Of a DNA stretch of 64,000 nucleotides, positions 1-8,557 are shown piece by piece. Position 1 is the stretch's first letter, and each line of letters begins with the position of its first letter. This stretch comes from Erwinia amylovora (GTDB taxonomy: Bacteria > Pseudomonadota > Gammaproteobacteria > Enterobacterales > Enterobacteriaceae), in assembly GCF_017161565.1 (NCBI RefSeq), contig NZ_CP066796.1:124001-188000 (forward strand). The letters run 5' to 3'. A program made the position numbers and the translations under genes. The notes beneath the pieces are model-generated. The model had not been told where the DNA came from, made no database searches, and saw only the letters and a list, made by a program, of their open reading frames with translations.

Positions 1-183
1 AACGAGGACGATCTGCTTTGGGACCGTGCCGCCGGGGCGGATACCTGTTTCCACGGTTGGGTGGCAGCCGAGTCCAGCGCGGTGAAACAGGTGCGCCGCT
101 ATCTGATTGGCGAGCGCGGCCTGTCTGCTGAATGCGTCAGCTTTATGGCTTACTGGAGCCGTGGCCCCCGGCGTAAATGCTAA
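1..183 (+). CDS. Siderophore-interacting FAD-binding protein (SIP/ViuB family), C-terminal end
   Basis: The open frame enters from the left edge and gives about 60 residues before TAA at 181-183. The sequence (..CFHGWVAAESSAVKQVRRYL.. ending FMAYWSRGPRRKC) matches the conserved C-terminus of siderophore-interacting proteins, where W-x-A-x-E-S-x-A-V-K-x-L-R precedes a helix and a terminal GYWxxG-type strand. The family uses FAD and NAD(P)H to reduce ferric siderophores in the cytoplasm and release iron. Only the NAD(P)H-binding end is visible, so FAD motifs cannot be checked. Its stop overlaps by 4 nt the stop of the convergent LysR gene. Family assignment is fairly secure; substrate is unknown. 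Confidence 0.75.
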   Translation, partial: NEDDLLWDRAAGADTCFHGWVAAESSAVKQVRRYLIGERGLSAECVSFMAYWSRGPRRKC

Positions 184-1078
184 GGTTCCGTCAATAGTGG
201 GCAGGCGCTTTTCAGCGTGTTGTAGAACCAGGTTTTGGCGGTGATATCGCCAATCTCCGGGTGGCCATACAGATAAATCTCCAGGTTTGGCAGCGCAAAC
301 GGCAGCTCGACGATGCGGCCATTGCCGCGTGCGGCGTAAACCCTGGCCGCGCTGAAAGGCAGCAATACCAGCAGTTCGCTGCTGGCAATCAGTTCGCCCA
401 GCGCCGCGAAATGCGGCACTTCCAGGGCAATACGGCGCTCAAAGCCGTACTCTTTAATCCGCTCTTCCACCATGTAATGCCCGCTGCTGGCTGCCACCTT
501 AATGTGCTGTTCAGCCAGCCAGGCGGCCAGCGACAGGGTTGCGCCGATACGCGGATGCTGGCAGTTCAGCAGGCAGACATAGCGCTCATCCATAATGCGG
601 TCGCGCTGCGCCAGCGAAATGCGTTCATTGCGGCTACAGATCGCGGCATCAACATGACCGGTCAGCAGCCATTCGTCCATTTTATGCATCGATACCGGGA
701 TCACTTCCAGCTGCACGTTAGGGGCCACGTTGCGCAGGTGCCTGACCAGCCGGGGCAGCAGCAAAAGTTCGCCGAGGTCGGAAAGGGCAAGACGAAATGG
801 GTGAAAGGATCTGTCCGGGGAAAAGTGACGCGTATCCGCCACCGCCTTTTCAATCCCGCTAAGTGATTTCTTGAATACGTCATACAGCTGGCTGGCGGTC
901 GGTGTTGCCAGCATCCCTTACGGCTGCGTTTAAACAGCTCGTTGCCTGTCTCTGCCCGCAGTCGGGCTAAGGCGTAGCTGGCAGAGGGTTGGGTGATAAA
1001 CAGACGTGCGGCCGCCCCGCTGACGCTGCGGGTTTCATAAATAGCAACAAACACGCGTACCAGGTTGAGGTCCATCAT
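180..1078 (-). pseudogene. LysR-family transcriptional regulator, frameshifted
   Basis: Two frames on the minus strand together make a full-length LysR regulator. From 1078 the first frame gives the winged-helix N-terminus (MMDLNLVRVFVAIYETRSVS, then AAARLFITQPSASYALARLR and LFKRSRKG). From 914 the second frame gives the effector-binding domain (MLATPTASQLYDVFKKSL to CPLLTEP). LysR proteins usually read LFxRxxxGMxxTPxA at this join, and here RKG and MLATPTA are in different frames, consistent with loss of one base at about 914-917. A sequencing error would give the same picture. If real, the product would be a DNA-binding domain with an aberrant tail. The target is unknown; the convergent iron gene is not an obvious divergent partner. 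Confidence 0.85.
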
Positions 1079-1292
1079 TGCTAAGATATAGCTCCGGTCT
1101 ATGACAGAAGATGAATATTATCTATTTGAACTATTTTAAAGCCTCTACTAACATCCCTTCTACGTTTTATTGATATTTTGTGACTTTTTTTTCATGTCTG
1201 ATTTAGCCTGATTAAATCAATAAAATAAAAAACCAGCAGTGCCGTTCAGGCGGGAGCCGGGCGGGTAACGCCTTTTATCGCGGAGTAGAAAA

Positions 1293-1625
1293 ATGAAAAA
1301 CGACATTGTCGATGTCATCGTAGACTGGATCGAATGCCATATTGAAGAAGGGCCTGATATTGAAGCGGTTGCGGCGAAATCGGGCTATTCGAAATGGCAT
1401 CTGCAACGCGCCTTTAAAGCGCAGAAGGGCATCACTCTGGCGACCTTTATTCGCGGCCGCCGCCTTGAACAGGCCGCGCAATGCCTGGTGAGTTCGAGCA
1501 AAACGATTATGGCTATCTCCATGGATCTCGGCTTCTCTTCCCAGCAGTGTTTCCAGCGGGTGTTCAAAAAACATTTCCACATTACCCCGCGCGATTACCG
1601 CATCCGGCACCGCCAGTTTCACTGA
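1293..1625 (+). CDS. Small AraC-family regulator, MarA/SoxS/RamA-like
   Basis: This 110-aa protein consists only of the AraC DNA-binding domain with two helix-turn-helix units. Residues about 30-50 (AAKSGYSKWHLQRAFKAQKG) and 75-97 (IMAISMDLGFSSQQCFQRVF) match MarA, SoxS and RamA, and it ends in the usual PRDYRxRHxxxH tail. Lacking an effector domain, such proteins are controlled by abundance and bind marbox sites in promoters of efflux, redox and antibiotic-resistance genes. The GTAG AAAA leader gives a modest ribosome site before ATG 1293. It stands alone; no divergent repressor of the MarR, SoxR or RamR type lies beside it, so which paralogue it is cannot be decided. Confidence 0.85.
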   Translation: MKNDIVDVIVDWIECHIEEGPDIEAVAAKSGYSKWHLQRAFKAQKGITLATFIRGRRLEQAAQCLVSSSKTIMAISMDLGFSSQQCFQRVFKKHFHITPRDYRIRHRQFH

Positions 1626-1982
1626 GTTAGCCGGCAAAGCGTATCAGTTTGACACTCCTTGCAACAGCACTCTTCACTTTGTAAATTAGTGTGCAGTTTA
1701 ACCTGCATGTGATGCGGTAAAAATATGCGGCGATCTGAACGCGATCGTGTGGTGAGAAAAGCTCATCAGAGCTTATTTGATCGCGTCAAAAGAAGATCGG
1801 TTGGCCAGGTGGATAAAGCACAGGCGGCAGCAGTTGCTTCAGATCGGGCACGCCATCGCCAGTGGCAAGCGGGATCATTGTGGCTCCAGCCTGTAATCAA
1901 CATCACCATTTCGATGTAACCGGAATACCTGATAGCTGCAATCATGACGTGACTGAATGCATGCAAGGAGAACAGGGAAAGC
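1626..1982. other. Intergenic stretch upstream of the lipase pseudogene
   Basis: No convincing gene. Short frames on both strands have no recognisable motif. I looked for a remnant of a VgrG or PAAR carrier gene, which often precedes type VI lipase effectors, and could not recognise one. The sequence AAGGAGAACAGGGAAAGC just before 1983 can serve as a ribosome site for the effector frame. Confidence 0.4.
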
Positions 1983-3480
1983 ATGAAACTGATATTTTTT
2001 TCCTTCGAAAATACGGAGCCTGAGAACTTTTCACGCATTATCAGCCCGGCAAACGTACGCAGTGAACTTGACCGCAGCTATCTGTTCGGTGGCGCTGCGC
2101 AGATGTCGATTTGCAGTCGCTATAACATCATGCGCAAAAGGCAGTCGGGCAGAGATGTCCCGGGCTTCGCCGAGAACGCCGGCGTGAAGAGGCAAGTCTT
2201 CGATGAAATTGATCGCGGCAGCCTGCTGGCGATTGATGAGGTTTTCGCCGTTTGGTCGCCGTTGAAGCACCCGTTTTTATATTGATGAAAAAGGAAAATT
2301 ACAACGTTATCCGGGAAGCTACCTTCCTGCGATGTACCCAATATCGCGCATCATCAGGCGCTATGAAGAAATGGTCAGCCGTTACGCCAGGCGCCCCAGG
2401 CCAACCATGCTTCCCTCTCGACAGAATTTGACGAAGGAATCTCCATTACAGCAGGCGATAGCTACTGTAGCGGCCACCGTGGTGGCGACAGTGGACAGCA
2501 TGCGCCCGATGACCAAGGCGGAGCGGTGGCAGGAGCGGAAATACCTGATCGATCGGGGAAGCCGTAGCGTTTACCCGGATGCGATGATCGCCGCACGGAG
2601 GCTGGCAGAGAACAATATTGCCGTTGAAAAAGCGAAGCTGGCCCAGAATATCTACGGCGTTAAGGGCAATCCCATAAACGCCCTGAAATCGATGCCGGAC
2701 GTTCCTGAGGGCTGGACTGATATCAGCAATGATAACAATGCCTTATCAAAAATTGACATTGATCCTGATATGCTTTACGACCGGTCAGAAAACCCGGACT
2801 TTTTTGCGCGGGTCTGTTCACCGGATAGATCGATATTTGGCTCAGAGATGAATCCTACGCTGGTATTCAGGGGATCGAGAGCGCCGGAGCTTTCGGCTGG
2901 CGTTGGAGATATCGCAAAGAAAGTGCTATTCGAAGGGGATTACTCTGGAATTAAAAATATCAATGATTGGACTAATAATATTAACCAGGGGGGCGGATTT
3001 GATTCTGATTATTATAGAAGGGCTGTAAAAATAGGGATGAAATTATCTAATTCACCAAATGGAATAGATATATCAGGTCACTCGCTTGGTGGCGGTATGG
3101 CTTCTGCTGCTTCTATTGCCAGTGGGAAAGCGGCATGGACATTCAATGCAGCAGGGATGAATGCAGGCACGGTGGAGAAATAAGGTGGCACCCTTGTTGG
3201 CAGCGCTAAAAACATACAGGCTTATCGGGTAGAGGGTGAGCTGTTGACGAAAATACAGGAAGTAAATCTGTCAGAAGATTACAAGAGTGTCGATGGCAAC
3301 CTCAGTGTACTGTCGGCAAAAGAAGGCTTATCTGCAACAATTCCGGATGCCGTGGGGATGAAACACTCCCTGCCGGGAGGAAAGGGGTCATTACTCGACA
3401 GGCACGGCATTGACCAGGCAATTGATTGTATTGAAGGTCAGAAAGACGAGGATATTGCCACAATCAGGGGCCGCATATGA
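1983..3480 (+). pseudogene. Lipase-type (Tle-like) type VI secretion effector, decayed
   Basis: Three pieces of one protein are visible. The first frame from ATG 1983 runs about 95 residues (MKLIFFSFENTEPENFSRII...). Near 2265-2280 the reading must shift to the next frame, which continues RFYIDEKGKLQRYPGSYLPA and on to VEK at 3180. TAA at 3181-3183 interrupts it, and the same frame resumes GGTLVGSAKNIQAYRVEGEL and ends at TGA 3478. The middle piece has the alpha/beta-hydrolase nucleophile elbow ISGHSLGGGMASAAS near 3076-3120; the last has a possible catalytic-His segment LLDRHGIDQAID. The architecture resembles lipase effectors of type VI secretion, which attack lipids of competitors. The following gene overlaps it and looks like the cognate immunity protein. 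From about 2900 the DNA is more A+T-rich than the flanks, a sign of acquisition. The exact Tle subfamily is uncertain. Confidence 0.65.
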
Positions 3481-4217
3481 AAAGAATATTAATCGCAATC
3501 ACGATATTACTTTCAGCATTGATGGTGCAGGGGTGTAAAAAAGGTATGGATTTAAACGCGCAGGATTATTTCGAAGGAAAGCAGTTGGCTCTGGCAAAGG
3601 GAATTGAAAAAGGAGACCAAGATGAGATAAGAAAAATTTTGCCTGAAATGAGCGCAGAAGAGCTAAACCGGCCGGCGAAAGCATCGATGACCCTGCTGTT
3701 CTGGGCAATAAGCAGTTCACTGTACGATCAGGCCACGCCGGAGAGACTTCGGATAATAACCGAACTGGTTAAAGCAGGGGCAGATCCCTTACAGCCACAG
3801 CCCAATATGCCAGGCAGTCCGGCAGAAACCATGATGCAGGCGGATAAAGGGATTTGGATAAAAGCGCTTCTTGATGGAGGGTTATCGCCAGATGCCAGGG
3901 ATAACGTTCATCATGAGCCAATTATATTCGAAAGCTTTAATGCTATGAATACTGAGACATTAAAGATTTTAATTGACTACAGAGCCAATCTAAATATACA
4001 AGATTCACTAAAAAGAACACCATTAATAAATGCGCTATATTCTGGTAAGATAGAACACATAAAGCTTTTGTTATCAAACGGAGCGAGTCCATTAATTAAG
4101 GACAGGTTTAACGATGATTTCATTTCATTAATCAATAATGAAATTTCTAAAGGAGATAAAGGAAATGAATATATAAAATCGTTAGTTTCAATAAGAGACT
4201 CCATTGGGGGTGATTAG
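3477..4217 (+). CDS. Ankyrin-repeat lipoprotein, probable lipase-effector immunity protein (Tli-like)
   Basis: The 246-aa protein starts with a lipoprotein signal: KR, a hydrophobic stretch and the lipobox MVQGC with Cys20. Ankyrin-like repeats follow: ..LRIITELVKAGADPLQ.., ..IWIKALLDGGLSPDARD.., ..ETLKILIDYRANLNIQD.., ..EHIKLLLSNGASPLIKD... The start ATG 3477 overlaps the last codon of the preceding effector remnant (ATGA), indicating translational coupling. Ankyrin-repeat lipoproteins encoded directly after type VI lipase genes are known immunity proteins (for example Tli of Enterobacter cloacae), acting in the periplasm or membrane. Immunity is inferred from architecture and position. The reading frame is intact although the effector is broken, so it may persist as an orphan that protects against siblings. 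The 3' half is A+T-rich. Confidence 0.7.
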   Translation: MKRILIAITILLSALMVQGCKKGMDLNAQDYFEGKQLALAKGIEKGDQDEIRKILPEMSAEELNRPAKASMTLLFWAISSSLYDQATPERLRIITELVKAGADPLQPQPNMPGSPAETMMQADKGIWIKALLDGGLSPDARDNVHHEPIIFESFNAMNTETLKILIDYRANLNIQDSLKRTPLINALYSGKIEHIKLLLSNGASPLIKDRFNDDFISLINNEISKGDKGNEYIKSLVSIRDSIGGD

Positions 4218-4671
4218 CTCTGGCGATATAAAAAAACCAGTCAAGATACAGATTTTTGGATCGGGGGGGTAAGGTCCTCCTTCCCGATAAGGGGTGGTCG
4301 TAAAGTTTTTAATTCTGATAAAAATTATTTAGATATAAAGTATAAGACCTACATGACTTGTGTGATAAATAGAATCGACCTGTCTTATCCATTCCTGACG
4401 AATGTCCCGGTGTACAACGTCATATATCTGACTACCCCGTAGGCGCTGCAAAAGCAGGGTCAGCCGATTCAGAACTGACGGCTGGCGATAAGTCATTTTA
4501 TTATTGGGTTCGACGATCGGCAGTGCGTCCAATAGCACCATCAAGACGATACTGCTGATGCTGTCATCGTGTGAAAATCATCCGATCCCACGCTTTAACC
4601 TTCGTCCTGTTGAAAAAATTCTGTGACCTTCGGGTATACTGTGCGCCCTGTTGAAGAGTGACGTGGATGCT
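4218..4671. other. Intergenic stretch before yqhA
   Basis: No gene is supported. A 71-codon minus-strand frame (4329-4544) lacks a ribosome site and recognisable motif. A G-rich patch (ATCGGGGGGGTAAGG) lies at about 4259. This stretch probably marks the right boundary of the acquired effector/immunity DNA, because normal core sequence resumes at yqhA. Confidence 0.4.
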
Positions 4672-5169
4672 ATGGAACGTTTTGTTGAAAACCTGATTTA
4701 TGCCTCGCGCTGGCTGCTGGCGCCAATTTACCTTGGGCTGTCACTGGGACTGCTGGCGTTGGGCATTAAGTTTTTTCAGGAGGTATTTCATCTGCTGCCG
4801 CACGTGGTGAGCATGGCTGAAAACGATATGGTACTGGTGCTGCTGTCGATGATCGATCTGACGCTGGTCGGTGGTCTGCTGGTGATGGTAATGCTTTCAG
4901 GCTATGAGAACTTTGTTTCCAAGCTGGATCTTGCCGAGCATAAAGAAAAGCTTAACTGGCTGGGCAAGATGGATTCCGGCTCGTTGAAAAATAAAGTCGC
5001 GGCGTCGATTGTCGCCATCTCCTCCATTCACCTGCTGCGGGTGTTTATGGATGCGCGCAATATCCCCGATAACAAGCTGCTGTGGTATGTGATCATTCAC
5101 CTGACGTTTGTGCTGTCGGCGTTTGTCATGGGCTATCTGGACCGCATGTCGCGTAAAGACAAGTTATAA
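4672..5169 (+). CDS. yqhA: UPF0114 inner-membrane protein YqhA
   Basis: The 165-aa product is close to E. coli YqhA over its full length ([20 protein letters not shown], ..[20 protein letters not shown], ..[16 protein letters not shown]). Membrane segments are predicted at about residues 13-35, 53-78, 102-122 and 135-155. ATG 4672 was chosen over the in-frame TTG 4651 because E. coli YqhA begins at the same MERF. The function of the family is unknown. It stands alone, with a short inverted repeat of GCCTGG/CCAGGC just downstream that could end transcription weakly. Confidence 0.92.
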   Translation: MERFVENLIYASRWLLAPIYLGLSLGLLALGIKFFQEVFHLLPHVVSMAENDMVLVLLSMIDLTLVGGLLVMVMLSGYENFVSKLDLAEHKEKLNWLGKMDSGSLKNKVAASIVAISSIHLLRVFMDARNIPDNKLLWYVIIHLTFVLSAFVMGYLDRMSRKDKL

Positions 5170-5550
5170 CAGCCCGGTGGCCTGGTGCGATCCAGGCCGC
5201 CAGGCTGGATGATTGCAGCTTCACCCGTCAGCCGTGCTCTCTGTCATTTCCCTCGCTGTGATTCCGCATTATCTCGTGTTCCGGCACCAGCCAGCCTGAA
5301 GACGTTGATATCAACGAGATCCTGTTCCGTGCGACTCGTCAGGAAAAGTAACGCCCCGGCTGTTGTCATGTTGAGTCGGGTACGGTGAGATTTACCGCAC
5401 CCACCGAAGGACGGCGGCGCAGATAATCTTCCAAAAAAGTGTGACAGAAGTAGCATTTTTAAGTGCTAATGCTTACTATCGCGCCACTGGGCCCTTCTGC
5501 ATTGCTCAGCATTCAATCCTCGATCCCTGTTGAGATCCACAACATGCACC
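5170..5550. other. Intergenic stretch between yqhA and the esterase gene
   Basis: No coding sequence is convincing on either strand. Small frames here have no recognised domain and no good ribosome site. It presumably contains the promoter of the following esterase gene, but I cannot point to clear -35/-10 boxes. Confidence 0.35.
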
Positions 5551-6447
5551 ATGATTAGTCGCCGTCGGATATTAATGGGAACCGGCGCGTTAATGTTCGC
5601 CATGAAGACTGATAATCTGTTTGCCCGCCAGGACTGTTTCCCGCTGTGGCCCGATAAGCCGCCGGGTGGTGGCGGGCCAGACGGTGCGCTGCGTATTTCC
5701 GCCAACGGATCCTGGTCCAATATCGTCACGCCCTGCATTCAACGTTTTGTGCCGGAAACGCCAAACGGTAAAGCGGTATTGATCGCTGCCGGAGGGGGAT
5801 ATCGCTGGATCGGTATGGGACGAGAAGGGTGGCCGGTGGCGCGCTGGCTCAACAACAAAGGCTTTACCGCCTATGTGCTTAGCTATCGCTTGCCCGGTGA
5901 AAAATGGCACGATGGCAATCGCGTATCGTTACAGGATGCGCAGCGGGCGATACGTCTGGTGCGTTCAATAGAGGGAAACGTCCATCTGCTCGGTTTTTCG
6001 GCCGGTGGTCACCTGCTGGGCATGGCCGCCGCACGGCCAGATTTTGCCTCATATCCGCCGCATGATGCCATCGATCGGCTGGTGCCGAAAGCCAACAGCG
6101 TTGGTCTGATCTATCCGGTGATCACGCTTGAACCCCCTTACTCCCATACCCATACCCATTTATCGCTGGTGGGCGATCATCCGGCCCCGGCAGACGAGGC
6201 GTACTGGTCGGTACAGAATTATGTTACCCGCGTCTTTCCACCGCTGTTTGTTGCTCAGGCAGAGGACGATCCCACTTCCAACCCGGAAAACAGCGTCATT
6301 ATGCAGGACACCTGCCGTCGTAAGGGCGTGTCGGTACAGATGATCCGTATTTCTCAGGGCGGTCACGGATTCGGCCTGGGCAAGGCAGGATCGCCAGCCG
6401 CCATCTGGGATGAAGCCTATGCGGTTTGGCTGGCGGCGCGTGCTTAA
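5551..6447 (+). CDS. Exported alpha/beta-hydrolase (BD-FAE/acetylxylan-esterase-like)
   Basis: The 298-aa protein begins with a Tat-type signal: MISRRRILMG with the twin arginines, then a hydrophobic stretch to about residue 25. The mature part is an alpha/beta-hydrolase: an oxyanion-hole segment AVLIAAGGGYRWIG near residues 80-95, the nucleophile elbow LLGFSAGGHLLG near 150, an Asp in AQAEDDPTSN near 235 and the final His in SQGGHGFGLG near 272. This layout is typical of the pectin-acetylesterase/acetylxylan-esterase-like group acting on acylated sugars outside the cytoplasm. ATG 5551 is chosen because it starts the Tat motif directly; an in-frame TTG 21 nt upstream is possible. The substrate is inferred and could be plant polysaccharide. 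It is convergent with the LysR gene. Confidence 0.75.
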   Translation: MISRRRILMGTGALMFAMKTDNLFARQDCFPLWPDKPPGGGGPDGALRISANGSWSNIVTPCIQRFVPETPNGKAVLIAAGGGYRWIGMGREGWPVARWLNNKGFTAYVLSYRLPGEKWHDGNRVSLQDAQRAIRLVRSIEGNVHLLGFSAGGHLLGMAAARPDFASYPPHDAIDRLVPKANSVGLIYPVITLEPPYSHTHTHLSLVGDHPAPADEAYWSVQNYVTRVFPPLFVAQAEDDPTSNPENSVIMQDTCRRKGVSVQMIRISQGGHGFGLGKAGSPAAIWDEAYAVWLAARA

Positions 6448-6478
6448 ACAGCTGCCTGGCGGTAGCGCTGCCGTGACG

Positions 6479-7420
6479 TTACCCCTGTTCCTCTGCAAGA
6501 CTTTCCAATACCTGGCTCAAATGCTGGATGACCACCTGGGCGGCGCGTGACAGCTGACGTTTAGGGGCCACGCACAGCGCAAGGGTGAGTGGACGCACCG
6601 CCTGACCCTGCAGCGGCACAAACGCCAACTCACCGCTGGCCACCTCCTGACGGACGTCCAGCAGACTGAGCACCGCCAGACCGGATCCGGCGCAAACCAG
6701 CGATGTGATCAAGCGAATATCGTTACAGCAAATGGTGGCCTGAGGCGTTATGCCGTGTCGTGCGTAAAGCATGGCAGTGCGTTCTTGCACCATCAGCGGT
6801 GCCGTTGGCATAATATGACGGTTTTCGCTGATTTGGCCAAAGGAGAGCGACGGCTGCTGCGCCAGCGGGTGATCGGCAGGCATCGCTACGCCAATCGGCA
6901 TTTCACAGAATGCCCGCACTTCCAGCCCGCTGTGCGCTACCGGATCCAGCAGCAGGCCAAAATCAACCTCGGCGCTGGCCACCCGGCCAACCACAGTCTG
7001 GCTGTCATGTACCGCCAGGTCGAAGGTCAGCCACGGATAAGTCCGCGCCACCCCGGCAAGTGCATCCACCACCACGCCTTCATTTAGCGCAGCAATCAGC
7101 GCCACGCTGACGTGGCCGCGCTTCAGCCCCTGTAGTTCATCAAAGCGCTGTCGGGTGCGGCGAAATTCCCTGTTCCAGCGGCGGATATCGTCATACAACA
7201 TTTCTCCGGCGGTGGTCATTTTAAGCCCGGCGGGCAGCCGTTCAAACAGCGGGGCGCCCATCATCTCCTCCGCCAGCAAAATTTGCCGGTTTATCGCCGA
7301 GGCAGAGACATGCAGCTGCTCCGCCGCCTTACGCAGGCTGCCGCTGGTGGCGACCGCAGCGAAGTAGTGGGAAAAACGTGAGAAGGGATCCACGGCCTGC
7401 TCCTGTACGAATTTTTGCAA
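6479..7420 (-). CDS. LysR-family regulator, probable controller of the adjacent Rieske oxygenase operon
   Basis: The 313-aa product has an N-terminal winged helix (HTH at about residues 31-58, GSLRKAAEQLHVSASAINRQ) and a periplasmic-binding-like effector domain from about residue 100. It is transcribed away from the oxygenase gene, whose start lies 94 nt away, the classical arrangement for a LysR regulator that binds the shared promoter and responds to the pathway substrate. It keeps the linker motif LFERLPAGLKMTTAGE. The inducer is unknown. Regulation of the neighbour is inferred from divergent position only. Confidence 0.85.
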   Translation of the reverse strand: MQKFVQEQAVDPFSRFSHYFAAVATSGSLRKAAEQLHVSASAINRQILLAEEMMGAPLFERLPAGLKMTTAGEMLYDDIRRWNREFRRTRQRFDELQGLKRGHVSVALIAALNEGVVVDALAGVARTYPWLTFDLAVHDSQTVVGRVASAEVDFGLLLDPVAHSGLEVRAFCEMPIGVAMPADHPLAQQPSLSFGQISENRHIMPTAPLMVQERTAMLYARHGITPQATICCNDIRLITSLVCAGSGLAVLSLLDVRQEVASGELAFVPLQGQAVRPLTLALCVAPKRQLSRAAQVVIQHLSQVLESLAEEQG

Positions 7421-7514
7421 AGGGTAAGTGCATTATCTCTGATGGACTGCAACACCTCAAAGTATTCACAATGTCCTTAACGATAACAACCGCCGGATAA
7501 CCCAGGTGATTACC

Positions 7515-8549
7515 ATGAAAGCCAACATCACGCCGCCGCCGCACTGCACCTTTGAACCGGATGACTGGGAACGTCTGGCAGGCTACTGGCACCCGGTTGC
7601 GCTGGCCGCTGATATCGGCCAGGCGCCGGTAAAGGCGGTACTGCTGGATGAGCCGCTGGTGATTTACCGCATTGATGGCCAGGTGGTGGTGGCGCGTGAC
7701 GTCTGCCCGCATCGTGGCGTGCCGCTGACGCTGGGCTTCCATGACCAGGCAGGGATTATCTGCCCCTACCACGGTTTGCGCTTTGGCGAAGGCGGCCGCT
7801 GTAATCGCATCCCGTCCAGCCCCGAGCAGGCCATCCCGGCGAAGCTGCATCTGCTGACTTATGCCAGCGAGGAGCGCTACGGGCTGATCTGGGTCTGTCT
7901 GGCAGCAGCAGAAGGGGCCGTGCCGCCGCTGCCGGTGATGCCGCACTGGGAAGATGCCGGTTTCCAGCAGATTGTCTGCCCGCATTTTGACGTGGCCGGA
8001 TTTGCCGGGCGTCAGGTGGAAGGCTTTCTTGATGTGGCGCATTTTGCGTGGATCCATACGGAAACTTTCGCTGACGCGGAAAATCAGGCGGTGCCGCCGT
8101 ATAACCCGGTAGAAACCCCGTACGGTTTCAGCGTCGACTACTGGAGTTCAGTCAGTAACTATTCTGCCGACTCCGAACGCCAGGCGCCGGAAGGGTTTCA
8201 GTGGCTGCGCCATTTCGAGATGCATTTGCCGTTTACCGCTACCTTGACAATCCATTTCCCGCAGCAGGAGAAGCTGGTGATTATGAATGCGGCTTCGCCG
8301 GTCTCGGCGCGCAAAACCCGGCTGTTTGCGCCGATAGCGCGCAACTTTGATCTGCACATTCCGCCAGAGGAAGTGCATGCGTTTAACCACCGGGTATTTG
8401 AAGAGGACAGGCTGATGGTGGAGAGCCAGCGCCCGGAGCGGCTGCCGCTCGATTTAACCCTGGAAGCTCATATTCCTGCCGATCGCAGTTCTATAGCTTA
8501 CCGCCGTGGCTTGAAAAAACAGGGCTTTGGCGACTTCTTCCTCGTTTAG
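7515..8549 (+). CDS. Rieske non-heme iron oxygenase, large subunit (VanA-like)
   Basis: The 344-aa protein has an N-terminal Rieske [2Fe-2S] site with C64-x-H66 (CPHRG) and C83-x2-H86 (CPYHG). The catalytic domain has a mononuclear iron site D173-x2-H176-x4-H181 in GFLDVAHFAWIH. Such enzymes take electrons from a reductase and O2 to hydroxylate or O-demethylate aromatic compounds; length and layout fit the vanillate demethylase/toluenesulfonate monooxygenase group. ATG 7515 was chosen because AGGTGA lies 5 nt upstream; a GTG at 7506 is in frame but has no better site. The reductase gene follows after 8 nt, so the two form an operon. The substrate is unknown; a plant phenolic is plausible. Confidence 0.88.
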   Translation: MKANITPPPHCTFEPDDWERLAGYWHPVALAADIGQAPVKAVLLDEPLVIYRIDGQVVVARDVCPHRGVPLTLGFHDQAGIICPYHGLRFGEGGRCNRIPSSPEQAIPAKLHLLTYASEERYGLIWVCLAAAEGAVPPLPVMPHWEDAGFQQIVCPHFDVAGFAGRQVEGFLDVAHFAWIHTETFADAENQAVPPYNPVETPYGFSVDYWSSVSNYSADSERQAPEGFQWLRHFEMHLPFTATLTIHFPQQEKLVIMNAASPVSARKTRLFAPIARNFDLHIPPEEVHAFNHRVFEEDRLMVESQRPERLPLDLTLEAHIPADRSSIAYRRGLKKQGFGDFFLV

Positions 8550-8557
8550 GGGGCATT

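Noticed and set aside
4329..4544. 71-codon minus-strand frame
   Set aside because: No ribosome site, domain or neighbour support; probably chance.
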